From Phytophthora hibernalis (Eukaryota; Oomycota; Peronosporomycetes; Peronosporales; Peronosporaceae), in the NCBI GenBank assembly GCA_012656075.1, contig JAAKBF010000061.1, positions 172,291 to 236,290 of the forward strand: 64,000 nucleotides of DNA. The letters are read 5' to 3'. The notes beneath the pieces were generated by a model, which was given only the letters and a program-made list of their open reading frames with translations, did no database searches and was not told the origin of the DNA. Positions 56,301 through 64,000 of this stretch are shown here, piece after piece; position 1 is the first letter of the stretch; each line of letters begins with the position of its first letter. A program made the translations under genes and the position numbers.

Positions 56301-56792
56301 GCTGCTGCTCTCAAGCCATCGGATGAAGTTTCGAATGCAATTGACATAGAGAAGTCGGAAAAGACAGAAACTTCTACCGAAAATGAACTCAGTGCTATGA
56401 GCGGCACGCGGAAAACGCAGGAAATTCGGCAGTTGCTGGCGATTTTATCGTGTCTGACCATGGTGTGCTGGAAATCTGAGTCAGTGACCCAACTCGTGCC
56501 AGAAATCACGCGAACGTGCAGCAAGTACTTGAGTCGTATGGTGCCGCGGGAAATTGTGGAGCAAACTTCGGAACTCTTTGCCGCGCTAGTGCAGCTAAAC
56601 GGTGATCAAGTATTCTGCACCGTAGCAGCACTTGCTGACTGGGCACCACCGACGCCACCGAGTGCGCGCTTCTCCAGATACGAGCCGGATGCAGTTCAGC
56701 GCTTCTATCGCGGTCATTTGTCTGCTGTCAGTGGACAAACCCAATCTTGCAGAGACAACGCCATCATCCTGATGACCCGCTTGTTCGGTTAA
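53321..56792 (+). CDS. TTI1: TELO2-interacting protein 1 homologue (many frameshifts)
   Basis: HEAT-repeat subunit of the TTT complex, which stabilises PIKK kinases (TOR, ATM/ATR) with HSP90. ATG at 53321 (MEVVAYVELCTRLSRFVQLQ). Further helices: PEELRLAILQSLRGLLGE, QALLVL-like repeats, FQVLLSTLVLKVANEHEATK, FLLHVLYPLVEQLGSHNVEV. The C-terminal signature DIMDRCGYFLVDSDP..LVLSLIDEGVRFLSRHQKQL is followed by LPLVARMWPELLPRL and GDFVGDRFVETVWPIF, matching the conserved end of TTI1. Frames change near 53660, 53830, 53915, 53985, 54410, 55705 and 56300. Total of about 1,157 codons against 1,089 in human. Either very error-rich sequence or a decaying copy; conservation across all segments favours errors. 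Identification rests mostly on the C-terminal third. Confidence 0.75.
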
Positions 56793-56948
56793 TAGACATC
56801 GAGACAAACTACATGGATGCAGAGAAGCCTACATATCGTTTATTGAGCGAGGATTAATACCAAGAATACAGTCCAGATCATACTCTGCCGAATTGCTTGC
56901 TGCCCGCTGTTCCTCCTATCTGGGCACCTGCCTAAACTTGCATTTAGT

Positions 56949-58720
56949 CTAGCCAAACATACCGCCCATGTTACCAGCGTACGCCATCGGTCGAATCGGC
57001 GGATGCTCCTGCAAGAGTGGACAGCAACAAACACAAACGGGCTGTGAGCATGACGAAGACCTTTCAGGCAAATGTGTTCTAAAAGTACGTACCACGCTGG
57101 CGAATTGCGTGAATCGGGGCTGCATATCCTTCTCAAAACGAATGAATGCGCCCTTGTTGCCCATTTGGTCGCAGTAGTTGGGCGCGCTGAACACAGTGAT
57201 GCACTTGCCGTCGTGCTCTACTAGGTAGCCCTCGTCTTTGACCTCGTGCGAACGCACCAGCAGATCTGTAATTCATAATGGCGTGTCAGCACAAACCAGC
57301 AAAGCTGAAATGGGTATAGGAAACAACTTTGTTGAAAAACGTACCAAGGTTGTTCTTCTCCAGGAAGTCCTTAGTAACATCGGGACCGAAAGAAAGACCG
57401 ATGCCGCGCTTGCTGGGACCGCGGCCTGGGAAGGGCTGCGGGTCGCTCCACATCAAATCGCTCATGAGCCCGCTCTCAGGAGGTTCGCGGTTGCGGTCAA
57501 TCTTCTCGATATCAGCAAGAGTCACATTCTCGTCGGTGAACAGCCCGCCATGCACAACGATCACTCGGTCCTCAATCACGGCCGCAAGCGGCAGCCAGTT
57601 GAACACCTCCGTAAAGAGCTGCATGACCGTATCATCATACTTGTGCTTCACCTCTCCCTCGAAACCGTAAATCTTGTTCATGTTCTTCGACTCATGGTTT
57701 CCACGCAGCAAGTGCACGTGTTGCGGGTACACGAGCTTCATGGCGAAGAGCGTCATGACGACCTCGAACGAGAACGAGCCTCGGTCCACGAAGTCACCAT
57801 TGAATAAATACGGGTTCGTTTCGCTCGGCAGGCCGTTAAGCGAGAAAATGTTGCACACGTCGTAGAACTGGCCGTGAGTGTCGCCGCACACCGTAAAGTG
57901 CGCGTCCGGGTCGTCGGCCGGCAGCGCAATGCGCAGCAGCGATGGCAGCGCGCACAGCATGTCCTTGAGCTTGAGCAAGATCTGGATCACGAACTTGCGG
58001 TGCAGCAGCTTGCCACGTTTGAAGCGATCCATGAGTGCCACGATAAAGTCCGCCTTGGTCTCCGAGATGTCCTCAGGCAGGCACGGGCCGTCGTACGCAG
58101 CATCCACCGCTGTTAACACAATAAAAAATCAATTAAAAACCTATCACCAGCCACATTTCAACTGTCAAAATGTACCCATCGAGTTGAGGTCGATCGTCTC
58201 CGAGAGCGGCAGGTTGCGCTCCGACTGGATAGCAGCCGCGAACGCCGCCTCCTTGATGATCTTCTCGCACAGCTTGAGCTTGGCGCGCGCGTCTCTGTCC
58301 TGCGGCTTGGTGCGCGCCACGAGACGGAAGTCCCTCACCGCCTTCTTGTGGTGGCCGAGCGCCAGCTGCGCCGAGCCGCGTCGGTAGTAGGCTGCAACAG
58401 TCTCAACGAGCGTCAGTGACGTCGATTGGCGTCTATCACACGTCGCAGAACCTCTCACCTTTCATGTAGCCAGGGTCCAGATCAATAGCCGCCGACGCGT
58501 CGTCGATCGCGAGTCCGTAGCTCTCGCTCTTGACGTGTGCGGCCGCGCGGTTGGCGTAAAAGATCGCGGTGGGCACGAGCTCGATGGCCTGCGTGTACAG
58601 CTCCACGGCCGTCGCGAACTTGAAGTGCGCCAGCGCAGTGTTGCCCTCCGCCTTGAGCTCGTCCGCGCGCGCGCGTGTCTTGTCCGACATGGCGTCCTCC
58701 GTTACGGTCATGTTGGCCAT
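56949..58720 (-). CDS. PP5: serine/threonine protein phosphatase 5 (TPR-PP5)
   Basis: HSP90-associated phosphatase. Five exons are predicted with introns 58392-58458, 58110-58175, 57266-57344 and 57009-57092, all GT..AG; they splice to an intact 491-residue protein (human 499). Start MANMTVTEDAMSDKTRARAD at 58720. TPR domain: AEGNTALAHFKFATAVELYT, AYYRRGSAQLALGHHKKAV. Catalytic domain: VCGDTHGQFYDV, NGDFVDRGSFS, LLRGNHESKNMN, VVHGGLFTDENV, MWSDPQPFPGRG, TVFSAPNYCDQMGNKGAF. The C-terminal exon ends HPPIRPMAYAGNMGGMFG, the family's typical Gly/Met tail. Divergent from VPS50. This is one of the few genes here with no frameshift. Confidence 0.95.
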
Positions 58721-58869
58721 TCGCTTGCTGCTTCACTGTTTGAGAAATGGGCTGGAATGGATTAACCCGTCTAATCCGATCACAGGTTAAAGCAAACCGT
58801 TATAACTCGACCCGTAAATTACGGGCCGTAATTTATGAAAGTCTGAATAATGAAAACTTACCATTTTTC
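58721..58869. promoter_or_regulatory. divergent promoter PP5 / VPS50
   Basis: About 150-190 bp between start codons. It contains the inverted repeat CCCGTAA-A-TTACGGG at 58811-58825, followed by a partial second copy (CCGTAATTTA). This could be a binding site for a dimeric factor. Confidence 0.45.
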
Positions 58870-61800
58870 ATGATATCAGACGCGACTCAAAAAGCGAAAA
58901 TCCGGTGGAAGATGGAGGCGCCGCTGCCCGTGACAGTGTCCATGGCGGCCAAGCGGTCGCTGGACCTGCGAGACATGATGGATGAGCTGCCGATGCTGGC
59001 CTCGCTGAAAGACCAGAAGTGGATGGCCAGACTGCCGCGCAACCTGTTCCCAAAGCTCAAGAAAAGTCCGCGCAATGCTGGCGACAGTTCGCCCACCAGC
59101 GGCTCCGAAGCGCTGCTTTCGCCCGGGTTCCCGCCCACCCGCGGGTACCAAATCACAAATAAGAAAATATTTAGAATGACAGTGCTGACAGAATTTATAT
59201 TTCGTCATGTAGTCGGCCAGAGCGATGTCGGTGCTGGTTCCGAAGACGGATGAGGAGGTTCTGACGTGCTGGACGCTCGGTTCTTTACGGAAAGTTTTGA
59301 ACCAGTCGCGTACATGCTGGTATGGTTGAGATTGAATTTTAAATGTTGGGTAAGTGTTGAATTGACTTTGGTTTTTGTGCAGGACAATATTCCGAAAGTA
59401 AAGACGAGCTGAACGTGTTCCTGCGCACCGAGATCAGCGCCGTGGATGTGGCCAAAGACGTCATTTTGACCAAGCTGCAAGATGAGGTCCGTGCGAATTA
59501 CAGCTCTCTTATTCAAGGGATGAAGGTGGTGCAGGAGGTGGATCTCGACCTGGTGAGAGCACAGATTCACGTCAAGAACGGACGTCGTCTTCTTGCAACG
59601 GCGAAAAATGACTTGGTTCTCAGGTGGGTGTTTTTCGTTGTTGTGGCCTTGCGTTGATAGATTTGATGCTGATTTAAGTGTGGGCATATCCATGTAAAGC
59701 TCGTTGGAAATTGTGAAAACCAAGCGGAACCGTGATCGTGTCAGCGAGGTGCGTCCATTTCTATTGGATTATCTATTGTGGGTTCTTACTTTCACATTTT
59801 TACGATTAGATCGTCAGCTTCGATCGCAAATTGTTAATTTCTTTGACGAAGAAGAGAAGATGAATGCGGCACTCCGAGAACACCGGTTTATCACAGCTGT
59901 AGGTGATTCGAGCTCCGCGTTTACCAATGAAAGGTACCTAACTGTTATGGTGGTGCTCGTGTATGCCAGGTGGACATCTGTGTTGGCCTTCGAAAAGGGT
60001 TGTCCCGTGATGAGTTGCAGGGGCTTACCATCTTAGATGAAATTCGCCTTCGTATGCAAGACTTCATTCCAAAACTGCGAGCACAGTTCGATCAGGTGGG
60101 TTTTGTAAATATTAGCTCGACCGTATCAGCCTAGCACTCTAACGATGATTGTGTTTTAGTCGTTGCGGAAAGTCGCGGGGCGTTTTGATCCTCTCGAATA
60201 CAAGGAGCTACTTCAAGCGTATATCACATTGGCGGATCACTCGGAAAACCTTGGTTTTGAGTTCTCATTCTACACGCTCAACGAAGTGCTGTCCAGAATT
60301 GCTGAGATCATTGTGCGCTCCATTGACGATATGACAAGTGAATTTATGCGCCGAGTTTTTGATGCGGACTCCCGAAAAAAATCAAAAATGGGAAGCCGCA
60401 AATGCAGCCCAAAGACAACAATGCGAACAAGCACGGTGAACCAGCGGATGTCTTCTAACCCCGGCATCGCAAACGGTCGAAAACGTCAAGCGCTGCTACG
60501 AGCATCTTACAGACCTGATGCACACTTATTATTTGCTGGTTCAGTGGCATCGAGATCCGTTTAACCCACTAAACGACGATCTCGCCTATCTTCATCGCTG
60601 TGGAATTGACGAGGACGATGACGACGACGACGACGATGATGATACCGAAGAAGAAGATGTCCATGACGAAAGGCACCGTTCCCCTTCCAAGCACGGACAT
60701 GGCAGTGGGCGATTGAAGGGTTCACAGTCGCCATCACGTCGCACGAGAAATGGTAGCTTCGGCCAGAAGCAAAGGTTACTGTATGAGCAAGTCCTTTGTG
60801 ACACGGGTATGACTCTGTTGAGGTACCGCAAAATTGTTTGGGGAAATATTCAGCAAAATGCCCTGGAATTGGTCGAAAAGCTAGACATGACCTATGGTAA
60901 GTGCGAAGGTTTGACCGAGATGAGTATTTGTGCACTAACCCTTGTATGGATTCTTAGGGTACAAGATGGAGCATATCATTGCGCTATCACTTGCGACTAC
61001 AACTTTTACCGAAATCGGGGAAGAGTTCGCTGGGGCGCCGTCGTCCAAGTAAGCCCCTTCATGTTTACACTGTGTATGATTTGAAGTATCTCATTTATTT
61101 TGGGTCACTGTTTACACTTTGCAGGATCCGATCTGTCCTTCGCGTCAAGTGTGAACAGTACTTGCACACGTTTCACGACGATAACATCGAGCTGGCACGA
61201 ATGCTACTGGATACCGAAAATTGGCTACGTGTATCTGGTTCAACTACCGATGGGGATGATAACACGGGTCTTCTTCGGCTAATCGAGAAACGAAGTGGAT
61301 ATTTCTTCGAGCGCAAGGTTCGCGAAGATCTTGCGGTCAGCCCTATTTATTCGAGACGAGTATTTCCTTCGTTTCATACGGACGGAAATCCGTTTAGCGC
61401 TACCAATTCGATGGAGTGGCTCTCTATGAAGCAAGGCATCCGCTTCCACCATGAAGCCAAGGTCTCAGGTAATTTTGCTGACAACATGTCCCCGCGAGCT
61501 GGTGACAATCAAATGCTGCCGGTCATGGATCCAAACGAATCGGAGTTTGTATTAACGTCGTCGAGTATTGCGGGCTTTGTTCGGTGAGTATGCTATTCAA
61601 ACAGTGTTTGTTGTTGTCCGGTGGCTAACATGCACATTGTGAAATGCTAGGCTCTGCGGTGTTTACTTAAAAATGATGGAGCACCTTCCTCATATTGATG
61701 GGACGTGTTTCGTTCGCTGAACAATCTGTTTGAGTTCAATTTGTACGCCGTATTCACCAACTTTATCGCCGAAGATGACATCGCGCAGTTCTTTCGGGGT

Positions 61801-62843
61801 AAGATTGGGGGTTTGATCAAGTGCGATGCAACACGCTGGAACGGACTACGTACAGGAATTTGTCGCATTGCCGATGAGATTAATGCTGGTGAAGTTCTAC
61901 TGCAGTCGTCTGCGCTGATCTATCCTTCTGCCGTGGACGATGGGAAAATGGAACAGCAACAAAACTCGCCAATGTCGAGGAAGGTTACACTGCGCAAGGT
62001 AACTCGTGCACCAGCCGCCGTAGAAGATGCTGACGAAAGTAATTTGTACGCGTTGGCCGAGCGGTCTATTGCTTGCGAGGCAATTGTCGGTCAGTGTAGA
62101 CTGCTAAACGCGATCGAAGAACTTGCTCGGTCGTATCTTCCTGACCGCTATCTGTGTCTTATGGATGAAGTCTATGAGAGGAATCGCAAGATGGCATGGG
62201 AACTTCGGAACTTCATGTACTGTACAATCGCCACACGGCTTGTGGACGCCCCAGTACTCCTGGATTCAATCTCGACTGTGTCGTGGGATATTCCATACAT
62301 CAGTGATCAGCACAATGAGTATATCGTGCACTTAGTGCAAAAATGTGGAGAAGCATGGGGAGGACTACAAATTCTGGCGGACGGATCGATTCCGATGGAT
62401 GCTCGGGAAGAAATTTGGGCGGCGATGGTGCAGACCATTATGGATACACTCTTGCTGGGATTTTCTACGGTTTCCAAGCCCACCCCTCAAGGCCGTGCGC
62501 TCATGCTGCTGGACTTGCATGCGCTCCAAAATGGTCTCGACCTGATAAATCATGTTAGCTCTCGAACAGTGCCTCGTGGTCGTGAGTACGTGGGCAACTA
62601 CATCAAGGCCTTCTACTACGATGAGGACGAGCTACTCGAATGGACCCATGATAACAAGGTGAGTCGCAATTGTGTCCCCGCTGTGCTTTTCAGTTTACCG
62701 AACTCTTGTGTTCGTTTCGTCAACTGTAGACGCTGTACTCGAAGGTTCAATTCGCCAACCTCCTCAAGAACGGCATTGGGTCGAAACTCGAGATCAAGCA
62801 ACTCCGTGAACTCGTGCTGAAGATCGACGCGATTATCAGTTGA
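58870..62843 (+). CDS. VPS50: VPS50/syndetin, EARP tethering complex (many introns, some frameshifts)
   Basis: EARP subunit for endosomal recycling. Start at 58870 or 58912 (MEAPLPVTVSMAAKRSLDLR). The N-terminal motif SDVLDARFFTESFEPVAYML is the VPS50/VPS54 signature. Next: LIQGMKVVQEVDLDLVRAQI, FDPLEYKELLQAYITLADHS, LTDLMHTYYLLVQWHRDPFN, a poly-Asp run (about 60610-60650), EHIIALSLATTTFTEIGEEF, SLNNLFEFNLYAVFTNFIAE, LYALAERSIACEAIVGQ, WDIPYISDQHNEYIVHLVQK, GRALMLLDLHALQNGLDLI and YVGNYIKAFYYDEDELLEW. Clear introns include 60897-60957 and those near 59624-59698, 60096-60159, 61049-61124, 61585-61650 and 62659-62730. Frame breaks near 60430 and 61700 are not at good splice sites and look like errors. 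Some 5' junctions remain uncertain. Confidence 0.85.
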
Positions 62844-63029
62844 TCGCATGAAATGAACATCTAAAACTCTTATGAATATTTGTACAGCATTAAAATTCTG
62901 CGGTAGCTTCTATCGCCACCGTCTGTGCTCAGGTGGCTCGACCTGGTTGGGGCCAGGCTCACGCGTTAGTTTTATCAGTGTTAGCCGATGGGCGGACGAC
63001 CTCTGAGTACTCATCAATCGTCTCGGACA

Positions 63030-63951
63030 TCAACCAGGCGGCGAAGCGGCAATTTTCTTATCGCGCCAAGGCAACACGTAGTTCCTGTTGCACCTGCGGC
63101 TGCGGTACCACCTCGACAACCAGGAGAAGTAGCTCCTCAGCCCCCTCTTGCCAAACGTCGACCGCAGGTAGTCTACAAAATCTTGGCCACTCATTTCTTG
63201 GTTTCCAAGGGCCTTGGCTGCTTGCTTGAATTCATCCACGCTGTGCAAGTCTCCGTTCGAAAGCGAATTTACATGTTCCAGGATTTGACGATTGGCCTTC
63301 TTCCGTGAGACGCGACCAGGGACAGCAGGATCACTCACACGACTGCCCGAGCTCGTTTGGCTGCTGGAAAAATTCTGCAACTTTTGCTCTGCTGAAGGTG
63401 AACCCGCAATGATAAAACAAGACGAGAAAGGGTAAGTTTCCTCACTGCAAAAGCAAAGTCACCAACATACGTACCGTATTTCTTGAGCGACGCTCTGCAT
63501 CATCGTCCTCCTGCATGCTGAGGCGACGGATCTGGCGCTGCAATCTGTTCTCGTCGGTGTCCTCGGCATCAATCGATGCGCTAGAAATACCGCCCGCGAC
63601 ACAAAGCGCCTCGCGCTTCTCGGTACTCTTGAGCGATTGCACAAAGCGGCGCAAAATCCAAAGCGCGAAGTCCGGCTCAAACTCCTTGTTCAGAAATTCC
63701 ACGAACGGGTCTGCGGCCGCCACTGGGTCATTCTCCTTGCGGAAGATCCTAGCGCGTTTCTTAAACCGTTTGAGCTGGTGCGTTCCTCCGCGCAACGCGA
63801 TCTCCTCCTCAATCTCCAATCGGCACATTTTCCGTCTTGAGCTGACCTTGTCCCCTGGACCATTGGCACTCGCGTACGACGCGCGATTGTCGGAATCCGT
63901 TGAGTCGCGCAGCATTTCTCTGGACGACGAAAAGACGCCCGACATATTCAT
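63030..63951 (-). CDS. unrecognised protein with ZNF598/Hel2-like helical repeat
   Basis: ATG at 63951 (MNMSGVFSSSREMLRDSTDS). A basic N-terminal region (RRKMCRLEIEEEIALRGG, RFKKRARIFRKEND) is followed by DPFVEFLNKEFEPDFALWIL and STEKREALCVAGG. After an intron lying somewhere within 63385-63472, a second, similar unit follows (SVDEFKQAAKALGNQEMSGQ, DFVDYLRSTFG and, after a shift, EELLLLVVEVVPQPQVQQEL) ending near 63058. The pattern of a short helix pair then L.P..V.R..L resembles the C-terminal repeat of ZNF598/Hel2-type E3 ligases, but no RING or zinc finger is present. Function unknown. Convergent with VPS50. Confidence 0.5.
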
Positions 63952-64000
63952 GGAGGGGGTCCCAGCAGTGCACTGCAGTCCATAAACTGCTCGGCGCCAA

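Noticed and set aside
60605..60650. GAC repeat as a microsatellite outside genes
   Set aside because: It is in frame within VPS50 and encodes a poly-Asp linker.
62933..63308. Plus-strand ORFs near the right edge
   Set aside because: They overlap the minus-strand gene at 63030-63951 and read as Arg/Ser-rich antisense noise.

Overview
The window looks like nuclear DNA of a zoospore-forming oomycete, probably Phytophthora or a close relative. The evidence is: short introns of about 55-90 bp with GT-AG ends; plant-type ATP-phosphofructokinase; a ciliary gene (BBS2), which implies flagellated cells; closely packed genes, several as divergent pairs; and transposon families typical of oomycetes (a Ty3/Gypsy element with chromodomain, Crypton tyrosine-recombinase elements, a Mutator-like element and a Tc1/mariner/IS630-like element). 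The species cannot be fixed from the sequence alone. Many otherwise well conserved host genes contain single-base frameshifts, often in homopolymers or GC runs. I read most of these as uncorrected sequence errors, but each should be checked.

Layout. 0.5-13.4 kb is a gene-rich block: alanine aminotransferase (-), ATP-phosphofructokinase (-), alanyl-tRNA editing protein AARSD1 (+), a membrane-anchored histidine acid phosphatase (-) and the COPII coat protein SEC31 (+). 12.0-16.1 kb is a large imperfect palindrome: the 3' part of SEC31 and its downstream DNA are repeated in inverted orientation around an AT-rich centre built from small palindromic repeats. 16.1-33.0 kb is a transposon nest. An IS630-like transposase gene (-) is split by a 7.75-kb chromodomain Gypsy element with near-identical LTRs and a perfect 5-bp target duplication. 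That element also carries a long antisense ORF and a captured, intron-containing fragment of a DUF1279 host gene. A small MITE follows, then two tandem Crypton copies separated and flanked by TATGG, each with a tRNA-like sequence near its end.

33.0-46.4 kb is again host genes: two unrecognised genes, BBS2 (-) divergent from ITPA (+), a CDC25/ACR2-type rhodanese (+), a six-BRCT genome-stability protein (-) divergent from an MTA/SAH-deaminase-like amidohydrolase (+), and COG4 (-). 46.5-53.3 kb is mixed: a MULE transposase (+), a decayed SET-domain methyltransferase (-), a short-chain dehydrogenase (+) and nested inverted-repeat MITE-like DNA. 53.3-64 kb holds TTI1 (+), PP5 (-) divergent from VPS50 (+), and an unrecognised gene (-) at the right edge.

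The host genes are mostly housekeeping. Vesicle traffic is well represented (SEC31, COG4, VPS50), alongside glycolysis and amino-acid metabolism, nucleotide and tRNA quality control, and PIKK/chaperone and checkpoint functions (TTI1, PP5, BRCT protein). The genes do not form one pathway. The most unusual content is in the mobile DNA and in the SEC31 palindrome.
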